Part shown: positions 1 to 12,933 of the stretch, piece after piece
Numbering within the stretch: position 1 is the first letter of the stretch
How the letters are laid out: each line of letters starts with the position of its first letter
The notes under the pieces: model-generated
Database searches by the model: none
The model's input: the letters and a program-made list of their open reading frames with translations, nothing else
What the model was told of the DNA's origin: nothing
Source: Thermoplasmata archaeon
Lineage (GTDB): Archaea; Thermoplasmatota; E2; DHVEG-1
Assembly (NCBI GenBank): GCA_020054495.1
Contig: JAHWGK010000021.1
Location: forward strand, 1 to 46,163
Direction: 5' to 3'
DNA length: 46,163 nt
Program-made: the position numbers and the translations under genes

Positions 1-1697
<1,697 letters not shown>

Positions 1698-1846
1698 GTT
1701 GCGTATGCATTCCATTGAAATATTCAATGGTAACGATTATTGACAATGGTAACATCCTTCTAACTTGCTACTATGTCTACGTTCTTATCAACTAATACAT
1801 CAATACTAGTTGATGAGTATATGATTTCATTAAAGGAAAATCATAG
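1698..1846 (-). other. tRNA-Ala/23S transcribed spacer
   Basis: Transcribed spacer between tRNA-Ala and 23S. It is AT-rich and contains a perfect 8-bp hairpin (CCATTGAA / TTCAATGG with a 3-base loop, 1711-1729) and a second short inverted repeat (TCAAC / GTTGA, about 1788-1814). One strand of the 23S processing stem should be here, but the partner strand is outside the window and the pairing cannot be checked. Confidence 0.6.
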
Positions 1847-1918
1847 TGGACCGGATGGGATTTGAACCCATGGCCTCCTGCTTGCAAAGCAGGCGATCTT
1901 CCGCTGATCTACCGGCCC
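1847..1918 (-). tRNA. tRNA-Ala (anticodon TGC)
   Basis: A complete cloverleaf is visible on the minus strand. Acceptor arm GGGCCGG pairs with CCGGTCC (one G-U), the discriminator is A, the anticodon stem CCTGC/GCAGG closes the loop TTTGCAA giving anticodon TGC, and the T-loop is TTCAAAT. CCA is not encoded. Its place between 16S and 23S is the usual euryarchaeal arrangement, so it is released from the rRNA transcript. Confidence 0.97.
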
Positions 1919-1974
1919 ATACAATATTTTAGGACCGGTTGCTATTCAATGAAACTTAATATATTTTTTGATTA

Positions 1975-2001
1975 ACATGTGTTTTTGGTGTTTGATTCAC
2001 C
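1975..2001 (-). other. pre-16S processing stem, 3' strand
   Basis: Sequence just downstream of the 16S 3' end that is complementary to 3520-3546 upstream of the 16S 5' end. Pairing in RNA orientation, from the outer end: 9 bp, a 3-base AAA bulge on this strand, a 4-bp helix (GGTG/CCAC), a 3-base AAA bulge on the other strand, then 11 bp. This is the canonical bulge-helix-bulge cut by the archaeal splicing endonuclease during pre-16S maturation. Confidence 0.9.
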
Positions 2002-2017
2002 AACCATATAATTTCTT

Positions 2018-3485
<1,468 letters not shown>

Positions 3486-3519
3486 CTAACACACTATTAT
3501 TGCTATATTATTATTGGCG

Positions 3520-3546
3520 GGTGAATCAAATTTCACCAACACATGT
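3520..3546 (-). other. pre-16S processing stem, 5' strand
   Basis: Pairs with 1975-2001 to form a long helix enclosing 16S, with a perfect bulge-helix-bulge (9 bp, 3-base bulge, 4 bp, 3-base bulge, 11 bp). It lies 34 bases upstream of the mature 16S 5' end. Cleavage and ligation at such motifs release circular pre-16S in other archaea. Confidence 0.9.
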
Positions 3547-3708
3547 CAATCGTCAGATTCAAGAGATCACAAGACACCTCTAGGGCGTTCTGGCTTTTCT
3601 CGAACCTCCACATCCATTTTTGTTACCCAGAACTGAAAAGACCCATTCATAGATAGGAATAATACCTTACTCTCATGGGTCAACCGGAAATGGTCTGGGT
3701 CAATTTAG
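3547..3708 (-). other. rRNA operon leader with two hairpins
   Basis: The external transcribed spacer between the presumed transcription start and the processing stem. Two stems are visible: GTTCTGG/CCAGAAC (3587-3593 with 3627-3633) and GACCCAT/ATGGGTC (3640-3646 with 3675-3681). No reading frame of interest is present. The 5' limit is estimated from the TATA box at 3731-3740. Confidence 0.55.
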
Positions 3709-3730
3709 ATTTAAAACGTATCCATAACCA

Positions 3731-3740
3731 ATATATAAAG
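3731..3740 (-). promoter_or_regulatory. rRNA operon promoter P1 (TATA box)
   Basis: On the minus strand CTTTATATAT, preceded by AACC, is a strong archaeal TATA box. With normal 24-27 base spacing transcription would start near 3705-3710, about 220 bases before 16S. Confidence 0.65.
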
Positions 3741-3828
3741 GTTATTTATAATTTTTACCTTAGTTCAGGTTTTATCACTAAAATTACAATTATTAAAAAG
3801 AAGCGGTAATTATTGAAGTTCAAAAAAT

Positions 3829-3838
3829 TTATATAAAG
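3829..3838 (-). promoter_or_regulatory. possible second rRNA promoter P2 (TATA box)
   Basis: A second TATA-like element, CTTTATATAA on the minus strand, lies about 98 bases upstream of P1 and only 48 bases after the stop codon of the 2,910-residue gene. Tandem promoters are common for rRNA operons. It could also be chance in AT-rich DNA. Confidence 0.4.
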
Positions 3839-3885
3839 AAGAATTTTCTTTTTCTTTGTAACTTGACAAATATTTTGTTTTACAA

Positions 3886-6800
3886 CTAGTTTACTTTATG
3901 AAAACGAAACTCAAAAACCTCTGCAAATGTACCGGTAAGACATCCTTTAAGATAAAAACTGACTTTTGCTTTTGTCATTGAATAAGTACCACCAAGTGTT
4001 TTTGTATCCCATGCTTTGTCATTAAAGGCCCCCTCATATATATTATGCCAATTTCCACTGTAATAAATACTTATTTTTATTTTGTCAATATAATCAGGAT
4101 GGTAATCTGCATAGAATTTTATTTCATCACAATTAAGTTGTGGAATTTCAAGCTCGAGATCTCCTGTCCACTGCCAGCCTTGTAATATACCTCTTATGTT
4201 GCTTTTTGCAGATGTCGCAATATCATCATCATATGCATCTGATTCGTAATTCCAATCTGAGCTAGGATCAGTATATCCATTAGGTAGTAGCCATTCTAAT
4301 TCAAGATTGACATCTATATCTAAAACCTCTCCGGCAACAATTGTGACTTGTTCACTATGTGTATAATAATTTTCTTTTGTAAATGTAACTGTATATGTAC
4401 CTGGAGATAACATTATTGAATAATAGGCATGTGCAGGTGATGGATAATCCTCTGGAAATACTCCAAAAATATTTGTTGAAGTAATAATATCATCACCTGG
4501 AACCTCTACAGTTACAGCAACGCTTCTTAATTTTGTTCCACCATTTGAGATATCATAAACAGTACCCCTAAGGCCCCCATAACTGAGTGATGGTAAAAAA
4601 ATATCCCCGGCATAATGATAACCTCCCTGATTAGCTTCGAAATCTTCGATGGTAGTTGATTCATATCCACTTTTACTTGCTGTAATATCATACGTTCCTT
4701 GAGGGATTAATAATTTGAATTTTCCATCCTGTGGTGCATCTTCACCAGGGTAATCCTCGGAGTAGACATAATATCCTCCAGGGTTTGTCTCTACCAGAGC
4801 ATCAGGTATTCCATAATGGGTTACTAAATCTCTAACATATCCATGTATATCTGCTGCAGTATCATACACATAAAATAAATCACTTTGAGCATCAATATCA
4901 CCATCACCGTCTAAATCAACATATATAATAGCATCACTATAGTGAACATAATAATGCTCAGGTACTTCATATGCTATAAATTCCACTTCACCATTAATAT
5001 TAGTATAGCCCTGCTCCTCATGAGAATTACCATAAGTATCAAGCTGATAATAGGTGATAAGTGCATTATTTACCGGATTCCCCACCTCTGTTACTGAAAC
5101 ATTAAAAGACTTTCCTTCGAATAATTCTTCTCCATCATCAATAATATCAATTATTAAACCATTTGAGTCTAGTAATATTTGATGATTATAGGTATCACTT
5201 ATTAAGAAATTACTCCAAATCCTGAGTGTTACATCATAGGTTCCATCGCTACTATAGATATGAGTTGGAGTTGGACCAAGATCGTTATGCCAACTGTCTG
5301 TACTAAACCATTTCCAATCGTATTGTATTATCTCACCATCGGGATCATAGCTTCCTGAAGCATCGAATTGTATTAATTGACCAGCTTGCGGATATTGTGG
5401 TGACCAAGTATAAGAAGCAACTGGGGCACCACCTAGTGGCCAAATAGTTACCCAATTATTATCACGCAATGATATTTTAATTATGATGTCAATACAGTCT
5501 ATATCTCCACCAGATTCAATAGTATTCCATTTAGGTATCCATCGATATCTTCCAAGAAGCCATTTATATTCACACTCACCAGATATCCAAAATCCATTTG
5601 CTTCGAGACCCTCAACAGTAATATTTATACCTCGCCCTTTGTCCTCCCTAAGAATTTTAAATGTTGATTCACCTAATAGAGATTGGCCACCGTTATCAAT
5701 ATAAATCCGCAAATTACCTGTATCGCCTGGATTTGGATTTTCAGGGAGATTTACCTCTAATTCACCTTCAAGATAACCTTGGGCATTAAGAGTAAATGAT
5801 TTGACTATCGTATATTTACCCAATTTAAAAGATGGCCAATTGTGAGTTAAATCCTCTGTGCAATTAGCAGCATCAATGAAAATGTTTGCTTTTGTAGAAT
5901 TGGCGAAACCATGTATGTTTACTCCTTGAGACTCGTTGTATTCATTTTTCCAACTTAAATTGAAAAGAGCAATAATGTTGCTAAAGTCAAGTTTTGGTTT
6001 TATCCTACCATCATGCCAGAACTCTCCATCAATGAAACCTATCGACCATTCGTTAAATTTAAACTTTAAGTTTATAAAAGTTTGAAGTTTGAGTAATTCC
6101 TCACCGTCACTAGAGATTGTAATAGTTGCTCTAGTCATCTCAATGTAGTCTGTTGTATTTATATATATAGCACGGTTTAAATTTCCTCGTAAGCGAAGTT
6201 TAACTGTGATAGTATTGTCATAATTTGAGAAATTAAAATCTCTCTTATCAAATGATACCTCAAGATTATCTATCTTAATTATTAGGTCCAATCGCTCTAC
6301 CTCAAAAATTCCATTATTTATAACGAATTGATGATCGTAATTAGGGTCATTATTTAGGTCCTCCCAGGTCATATTGAATTTCCCCGAATTCATTTGAATT
6401 TTTGTCGCCCCTCCAATTTTGAAAAAGTCGGTGCCCCACATTACTTCAAGTAATACCAGCTCTATCGATGCAGTATTATCTATATCTAGATATCCGCTAT
6501 CTGTGTTCTTCTTGAATTTAACATATGTTTCTCCAGGTGCTAAAGATAACTCTAATAAGTTAATTTCTCTGAGTCCTTTATTTATCTTTAACAGACCAAC
6601 AGTGAGGTACATACCATCATTTTCAATTTCAACCCAGTTCTCTTCGCCATTATCTTCCAAATCCCATAAAAAGCTAAGCGATCCAGGATTAATTTCAAAA
6701 GTTCCCAATGTGATTGAACAGAATCTTGTTAAATCTATTTTTAATAATTCTCCTCCACCATATATGTCCTGATTATCTATATAAAACCAGCCGCTACCGC

Positions 6801-9800
6801 CTGGCAACCCTGTACTGTCCCACGCTAATTGTATTGTTCCAGAAGTTAATTCTATTGGTCCTATTGTTAAGCGATAATAACCTAATAACGCGCCTTTATG
6901 GGTTAATTCAAAAAATCTCATAAAACCTGGTTCATGTATTGTCCATTCCAAATAATTTGGTTCCCAATACATCGTCCAGTTACTTGCAACTTTACTGTTT
7001 ATAAGCCAATTGCCTTCAAGAAGAACTCCCCAGAAAGGTCCAACAGAAATTGAACAATTCCATGTTGAATTCATATCTAAAGAAATGTCCCAATAAATAC
7101 CTGCCATCCACTGCATGGCTATTGATTGGTATCCCTCGTTAAACTTGGTTCCATTTAGCCAGCTAATTATTGGTAAATTTATCCAGCCTTGTTGAGGAAG
7201 ATTAACTTTAATGTTAATATTACTTATTGATAAAATTGTACTATGATAAGAATAATATTTTAGTTTAATATAGGTGCCATAAACTAGCTCTTGGCCGCCC
7301 TGTGGATCAGGTAAGTATCCATATCCAAAATCAAATACCAAATCTATCTTCCCTAATTTGTTCCATTTAAATGACTCTATACTCAAATTTAAAAAATTAA
7401 AGATACTAACATTGAAATGGGTGAATTCTAATGAAATAGTATCATTACTAGATTTCATTTGGATTCGTTCAGATTCTTTGTCAATTATAAATACGATCTC
7501 ACCTTCATATAACGCCGGATCCTCAGAACCAGGTATTTCTGGTGTTTCAGAGCTATTTATATTTATGTTAAAGTATAAAGATTCTAAGGTAATCATGAGT
7601 AAATTGGTTTGAGTAGTTAAATCGTCGATACGAAATCCTATGCCAAAATAACCCCAATCTGATTTACCGGGATCAATTTTTATTTCTCCACTAAAACCTA
7701 AATATGCTGGAGAAGTGTGATTCTCTTTAGTAAAATCGATTTTACCATCTTTTATTTCTAATTTGTTTGGAATTATCACTTCGCCTGATAATCCTTTAGG
7801 GCAAACTAGGTTTAAATAAGCATTACTAACATTTAGTGAACCATCTAAATACCAATATAAGCTAACAGTTGCATTTTCTCCATCCCCTACCTTAAATAAT
7901 CCAAATATTACTTTCCCAGATAATAAAAATCTACCTTCTAGTGTCAATATTGTTTCATTTGAAAGTGGTGGAATCCTGATAACTGAAATAGTTGATTCTG
8001 CAGTATTACCCTCAAAATCAGTAGCAGTTATTGTTGCTTTACCTAGCATATGGGCGGTTACAAATCCTGTTTCGTTAACTGAGGCAACTGCTGAATTATT
8101 TGACTCCCATGTTACTGGATCTACTTGATTATGGGGCCTTAATTGCAAGGTACCGTCTATGTAAAGATTTGCTCCACGTGGCGTAATAAAGAAATCCTCA
8201 GTAACTGTAACTTTTGTAGTTGCTCTTCTTCCATCTTGTGTCCAAGCAGTTATAGTTGCTGTACCCTTACTCCATGCTGTTACCAACCCTGTTTGGTCAA
8301 CATCTGCAATCCATGGATGTCTTGAAAACCATGTTACTGGAGAAAATCCAGCACCCAATGCTTTTAGTTGTACTGTATCTCCAATTCCGAGTGGAGGAAT
8401 ATCATCTTCTGTTGGTATAATTATTAATGGTATCGCAGCAAACATTATCATTGAGTCCCCTACATCAAAAGTGAAATCTAGGAACGGAATTTTAAAGGTA
8501 AAATTTTGTAGGAGAGCCATATTATTAGGCGCTATCCAATGCAAGTTAAAATTTGATAAGATTAAAGAAACACCAATCGATCCACATAATGCTAGTTGTT
8601 CACCAACATATTCTATAGAAATATTAATAAGTTGGGGTTGGCCGTTAAGTAATAACGATGTAAACGACAAGCTTAAATTTTTACCTATTTCAAAAATAAA
8701 ATCTTTAATGTCGATGTAACCCAATCCAATAATTGATAATTTTTTAAATGTAATATTATCATCTGTCCAGTCCCACCATATATCAAGTATTAAATTTGGC
8801 GCATTAACGGTAAATTCTCCCGAAAATATTAATAAATCTCCATTTGAAAAAGTATGATTGAAATTAATTAGTAAATCTTCAAATGCTATGTTAAATTTAA
8901 CCTCTAGATGTCCTGGATAATATGTTATAGAAAAACCTTCGGGAGATATAGATTCCCATGTTCCATTATTTAGTAATAGGATTTCTCCACTTTCAATTTG
9001 TACGTATCCATTTGTTTGAGGTACTGCAGATGTGTTAAAATACATATAAAATTCATCAGCTTTGAAGGTTGCGTCATCAAAATGTATTCCAACATCATTT
9101 TCAATATATGGATATGTTAGATTTGTAATATTTATATAATTAAGATAATCAAATGCAAGATTAATAAATCCAGCAGATATCAAGATATAAATATTGAACT
9201 TAATTGTACTATTATATGTATCAATAAGTAAATATTGATCGTATGGCGGTGTTTCATTATAGAGATTTGCATTCATATCAAAATTAAAATAATCAAAATC
9301 CTGATCAATTGATATAAAACCACTTAGCAAATTTGGAAGTTCTAATCCTATATCTACATGCTGTATAGCACTTCCATCTGTTACTTGCAATGCAATATAA
9401 GCAGCTGTTCGAGCAACTATTTCAAAAATCCCATCAACTAGTTCCATATCTTCAATAAAAAATTGAAATGGATTTTCTGATAAATTCTCTAAGATATCTT
9501 CAGTTAAATTTGCTTTTAATTCTCCATTCATATTTTCCAGAAGGTCAGGGAAAATTGCAGATAATCGATCCATTGTAACATAAGTACCAATTTCATTTTC
9601 AAACCTCATTCCTAAAAATGTAGGGAGTACAAATCCTGTACCCCATGCACCAGTTACAAGAGTAAATTTTGAATAACCAGATACTGTAAAGTTTTCAATA
9701 ACAAGGGTCAACTTATAAGGAATTACAAAACCAAAAGCTAAAATAATATTATCAAAGTTTTCAATTTCAAGATATCTAAGATTCAAATCACCGTTATTTG

Positions 9801-12618
9801 CATCAAAACCAAAAGTAAAATTTGACCAATAAAATAGATTCCAATAATAGTTCTCTCTACTAATATTTAAAAGTGAAATCTTTGCATCACCAGTGACATT
9901 AACTGAAAGTTTAACTTTACCTAAATCAAAACCCACTGTCGGATCTGGTATTGATAATCCCATAAGATTTGCAACCATTGCAAGATTAAGAACGTCCATA
10001 TGCAGTTTAACATCCATATCCGATAAACTTATCGCAAAGTTATCCTCAGAAAAATCGAGATATTTTGTTTTATTAGAAATAAATAAATTAAGAGGCAAGG
10101 TAAGATCTAAATCAAAACCAGCATAACCATGTAAATAACCTGACATATTTTCCAAACCTATTGCGACTGCACCGCCTAAACCAAGTATAATATCTAAATT
10201 TCTAATGGTTAAATTAATATTGGAATCTGCTTGAAAAGCAAAAGATGAAATGTTACCGTCTTTCCAAGTAGCCTCAAATAATGCTGATGAATCTGCTAAA
10301 TCAATATGTAATTCTTCGACATTAAAAGTAAATTCAAAACCAGATTCATTGTTTGTTAAATTGAAAAAAACATTAAAATCTAAAGAACTTTGATCGCCTT
10401 GTAGTTCAAATAAAATATCACCTGACTCATTACATGCTTCAACTAATTCTATGCTACCCGCAATCTCTGAAATTGAGATATCAATCATTTTACCTAAGAA
10501 GAAATGAAAATCTTCTAGACCAAATTCAAACCCTGTGATATTTAATTTAGTTACATTATATCCTTTACTAGTATTAGTATACCACGAAATATTAAAACCA
10601 TCAGAACCAGATCCTATGTATATTTTTCCTTTAAAGCCACAAGGTGTACCATCAATTGAAAAGTTTTTATATGTTTCGTACTCTATTCCAAATCTAAAAA
10701 AGAAATACCCCCAAGACCAATCTTCTGCAACGTAATATTCAAGATCATAAAACTGTAGGGTAATTACAAAATGATGATATCCTTCTTTCAATGATTTGAA
10801 GTCCTGTGGAACACTCCATACATCATTATAACACAATGAAAGGTTATAAATAGAGATATTACACTCTAAGTGGATTGATAAATCGAAAGTAATATTTTTT
10901 CCGTCTTTTTCGTAGGATAAATTAACAGTTATATTACCATTATTCTCTTTAACTAATTTATCTGCCTTAATACCAATATTAGAAGAATTAATACCAACCA
11001 TCATATAAAAATTATTGATGACAAAATGCTTACTAGCTAAAGAAAACTCAATATTTTCGTTGACAAGACTGCCAAAGGTTATCTTAAAAGGAGGATCATA
11101 AAAACGTTCCAAATCAAATGAAAAATCAAAAGTTCCTGAATTTGCTAATACTGCAGATAATGAAAATGAAATATCCACCTCGTTTCTTTTAATTATTAGG
11201 TAGCCTTCTAAGGCGTCAAGTTCTAAGGAACAATTGAGGTGCTCAGCTGAAAAAACACTAAAATCAAAAATTCCAACATCAATAAAATCTAAATGGCCAT
11301 TAAGTGAAATATCTGGACCTTCGGTGTAAAAACTAATATTTGCTTTTTTGCTAATTAGTAAATCACGGTTCCATACAAGTCTTGCTTTTGAAGGGAGATT
11401 TGCAAAATATAAATAATTTTTAGGATTATCGAAATTATCACATATTCCAATTTCGGGAGTAGGATTATTATATGTATCAAACTCAATTAGACCATTTTTC
11501 CCAAAGTCCATATTAAATGTTACTTTTTCTGGCACACCTTTAACATAGCCATATATCGCAGTTCCGCCTTTTTCAAAGGCACAATACATATCAACTTGAG
11601 ATCCACCAGAAATTTCTCTTTTAAAATTAAATGTAGATCCGCCAAGGATTCCATCTCCAGTAACGGTTATCTCTGATTTAACAGCTGGATTGTATATAAC
11701 TCTAGAACGTAGCTCTGAGACAAATGACCCTTCTTCAAAATTAGTATAACTTAAAAGCAAAGCTAATTTTGGATTGCCAGAACTACTACCAGGGTTTAAT
11801 TCTGCTCTATGCTCCGGTCTTTGAGAAGATAAAATATGAGGCAGAAGCTTGTAGGTAACAATACATTCATCTGGTACCTCTTCATCTTCAGGGGATTCAT
11901 ACCCAAATCTAATCCGATCTCCTTTCTGCTTAGCATTAAGGATACCAAGGAAGTAAAACTCTGCATATGCCGAAAAATTTGCGGTCTCATAATCAGGAAA
12001 ATCATCTAACCGTGTAATAACAAGTTTAAACTGAATTGATAAACACAAAGGTTTTTCAATGAAGGGAAATAATCTAAGTTCAACACTTATATCCTCTTTT
12101 TGTTCTGGATCGTCGTCGACATCAATTTTTACGGATCCAAATAATTTAATATTTGTATCCTTTTCATTTCCATTATAGTTAGTGTGAACCATTAGTGATG
12201 AGCCTGAGTTTTTTAGTGTTAAAAAACTTCTCAAAGTTTTTGTGAAGGTGGTTTTTGTTAATATTCCTCCACTTTTCTCAGTATCATCTAATTCTTCAAC
12301 TGTTTCATCTGTGTAAATACCCGATAACCTATTTTTTAGTTGAGAAAGTCTGTCTCTTAAGTTATTTATCTTTTCTTTTAGTCGTGCTAAGTGTTCTTTT
12401 ATTGATTTGCCTTCCAAAAGTTTTTTTAGAGGACTTTTAGATTCATCTGTATTCTCTGAATCTTTCGATGTAGAGTTTAGATTGATGCTATCAGAGCGGA
12501 CAACTGATGATAGAAGGGTTGACAAGAGAAGAAATATGACTAATACACTGACGAGTTTTTGTGTTTTTTTTAAGTAACTGCTAGTATATCTACTATATTT
12601 TTTAAGAGTTTTTTGCAT
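3886..12618 (-). CDS. giant secreted multidomain surface protein (Ig-like, PKD and carboxypeptidase-regulatory domains)
   Basis: 2,910 residues, function unknown. The N-terminus is a basic stretch followed by a hydrophobic helix (about residues 22-42), a signal peptide or anchor. A charged coiled-coil segment follows (about 62-100). Residues ~110-1390 and ~1560-2390 are long runs of alternating polar/hydrophobic beta-strand-like segments with no family I recognise and dozens of NxS/T sequons. Two tandem BIG2-type Ig domains lie at ~1400-1550, a PKD domain at ~2395-2470, a calcium-loop motif DLDGDGDID near 2565, two carboxypeptidase-regulatory-like beta-sandwiches at ~2585-2780, and a discoidin-like C-terminal domain at ~2785-2910. 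No C-terminal membrane anchor is visible. GAGG lies 8 bases before the ATG, and a TATA-like stretch is near 12677-12690. Adhesin, sheath or matrix protein is the likeliest role (inference). Confidence 0.85.
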   Translation of the reverse strand: MQKTLKKYSRYTSSYLKKTQKLVSVLVIFLLLSTLLSSVVRSDSINLNSTSKDSENTDESKSPLKKLLEGKSIKEHLARLKEKINNLRDRLSQLKNRLSGIYTDETVEELDDTEKSGGILTKTTFTKTLRSFLTLKNSGSSLMVHTNYNGNEKDTNIKLFGSVKIDVDDDPEQKEDISVELRLFPFIEKPLCLSIQFKLVITRLDDFPDYETANFSAYAEFYFLGILNAKQKGDRIRFGYESPEDEEVPDECIVTYKLLPHILSSQRPEHRAELNPGSSSGNPKLALLLSYTNFEEGSFVSELRSRVIYNPAVKSEITVTGDGILGGSTFNFKREISGGSQVDMYCAFEKGGTAIYGYVKGVPEKVTFNMDFGKNGLIEFDTYNNPTPEIGICDNFDNPKNYLYFANLPSKARLVWNRDLLISKKANISFYTEGPDISLNGHLDFIDVGIFDFSVFSAEHLNCSLELDALEGYLIIKRNEVDISFSLSAVLANSGTFDFSFDLERFYDPPFKITFGSLVNENIEFSLASKHFVINNFYMMVGINSSNIGIKADKLVKENNGNITVNLSYEKDGKNITFDLSIHLECNISIYNLSLCYNDVWSVPQDFKSLKEGYHHFVITLQFYDLEYYVAEDWSWGYFFFRFGIEYETYKNFSIDGTPCGFKGKIYIGSGSDGFNISWYTNTSKGYNVTKLNITGFEFGLEDFHFFLGKMIDISISEIAGSIELVEACNESGDILFELQGDQSSLDFNVFFNLTNNESGFEFTFNVEELHIDLADSSALFEATWKDGNISSFAFQADSNINLTIRNLDIILGLGGAVAIGLENMSGYLHGYAGFDLDLTLPLNLFISNKTKYLDFSEDNFAISLSDMDVKLHMDVLNLAMVANLMGLSIPDPTVGFDLGKVKLSVNVTGDAKISLLNISRENYYWNLFYWSNFTFGFDANNGDLNLRYLEIENFDNIILAFGFVIPYKLTLVIENFTVSGYSKFTLVTGAWGTGFVLPTFLGMRFENEIGTYVTMDRLSAIFPDLLENMNGELKANLTEDILENLSENPFQFFIEDMELVDGIFEIVARTAAYIALQVTDGSAIQHVDIGLELPNLLSGFISIDQDFDYFNFDMNANLYNETPPYDQYLLIDTYNSTIKFNIYILISAGFINLAFDYLNYINITNLTYPYIENDVGIHFDDATFKADEFYMYFNTSAVPQTNGYVQIESGEILLLNNGTWESISPEGFSITYYPGHLEVKFNIAFEDLLINFNHTFSNGDLLIFSGEFTVNAPNLILDIWWDWTDDNITFKKLSIIGLGYIDIKDFIFEIGKNLSLSFTSLLLNGQPQLINISIEYVGEQLALCGSIGVSLILSNFNLHWIAPNNMALLQNFTFKIPFLDFTFDVGDSMIMFAAIPLIIIPTEDDIPPLGIGDTVQLKALGAGFSPVTWFSRHPWIADVDQTGLVTAWSKGTATITAWTQDGRRATTKVTVTEDFFITPRGANLYIDGTLQLRPHNQVDPVTWESNNSAVASVNETGFVTAHMLGKATITATDFEGNTAESTISVIRIPPLSNETILTLEGRFLLSGKVIFGLFKVGDGENATVSLYWYLDGSLNVSNAYLNLVCPKGLSGEVIIPNKLEIKDGKIDFTKENHTSPAYLGFSGEIKIDPGKSDWGYFGIGFRIDDLTTQTNLLMITLESLYFNININSSETPEIPGSEDPALYEGEIVFIIDKESERIQMKSSNDTISLEFTHFNVSIFNFLNLSIESFKWNKLGKIDLVFDFGYGYLPDPQGGQELVYGTYIKLKYYSYHSTILSISNINIKVNLPQQGWINLPIISWLNGTKFNEGYQSIAMQWMAGIYWDISLDMNSTWNCSISVGPFWGVLLEGNWLINSKVASNWTMYWEPNYLEWTIHEPGFMRFFELTHKGALLGYYRLTIGPIELTSGTIQLAWDSTGLPGGSGWFYIDNQDIYGGGELLKIDLTRFCSITLGTFEINPGSLSFLWDLEDNGEENWVEIENDGMYLTVGLLKINKGLREINLLELSLAPGETYVKFKKNTDSGYLDIDNTASIELVLLEVMWGTDFFKIGGATKIQMNSGKFNMTWEDLNNDPNYDHQFVINNGIFEVERLDLIIKIDNLEVSFDKRDFNFSNYDNTITVKLRLRGNLNRAIYINTTDYIEMTRATITISSDGEELLKLQTFINLKFKFNEWSIGFIDGEFWHDGRIKPKLDFSNIIALFNLSWKNEYNESQGVNIHGFANSTKANIFIDAANCTEDLTHNWPSFKLGKYTIVKSFTLNAQGYLEGELEVNLPENPNPGDTGNLRIYIDNGGQSLLGESTFKILREDKGRGINITVEGLEANGFWISGECEYKWLLGRYRWIPKWNTIESGGDIDCIDIIIKISLRDNNWVTIWPLGGAPVASYTWSPQYPQAGQLIQFDASGSYDPDGEIIQYDWKWFSTDSWHNDLGPTPTHIYSSDGTYDVTLRIWSNFLISDTYNHQILLDSNGLIIDIIDDGEELFEGKSFNVSVTEVGNPVNNALITYYQLDTYGNSHEEQGYTNINGEVEFIAYEVPEHYYVHYSDAIIYVDLDGDGDIDAQSDLFYVYDTAADIHGYVRDLVTHYGIPDALVETNPGGYYVYSEDYPGEDAPQDGKFKLLIPQGTYDITASKSGYESTTIEDFEANQGGYHYAGDIFLPSLSYGGLRGTVYDISNGGTKLRSVAVTVEVPGDDIITSTNIFGVFPEDYPSPAHAYYSIMLSPGTYTVTFTKENYYTHSEQVTIVAGEVLDIDVNLELEWLLPNGYTDPSSDWNYESDAYDDDIATSAKSNIRGILQGWQWTGDLELEIPQLNCDEIKFYADYHPDYIDKIKISIYYSGNWHNIYEGAFNDKAWDTKTLGGTYSMTKAKVSFYLKGCLTGTFAEVFEFRFHKVN

Positions 12619-12933
12619 ATTGAATTCCTCAATATATGATTTTGATTATGATTACTATTCTAACCTAAGAATAATAATATATATGTGTATCAACACTTTT
12701 ATTATTTGTGGTATATATAATTTGTTGTATATAACTTACCTAAATTACATTTAAAGGTGTTAAATCTACAGTATAAAAGAGAATATTATAATATAGAAAA
12801 TTACATATTTTGTCTATATTTAAATTTATGAAAAAGAGAATATTTGTGGTAAATAGGTAATGAATGTACAGAAAGTTATTTATATTAACAAATACAAATA
12901 TAAATCGAATATAAGACAAAACCGAGTGATAAT
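12619..12933. promoter_or_regulatory. divergent promoter region between two secreted-protein genes
   Basis: A 315-base, very AT-rich stretch with no credible gene. It must hold both promoters: a TATA-like ATATATAT block around 12677-12690 for the giant minus-strand gene, and AATATAAAT near 12896-12904 for the plus-strand gene. No clear palindromic operator was seen. A shared control region would allow co-regulation of the two secreted proteins (inference). Confidence 0.5.

Noticed and set aside
11796..12005. Small frames inside the giant gene, and the 12740-12970 minus-strand frame
   Set aside because: They are out-of-frame shadows or AT-rich chance frames without start signals.
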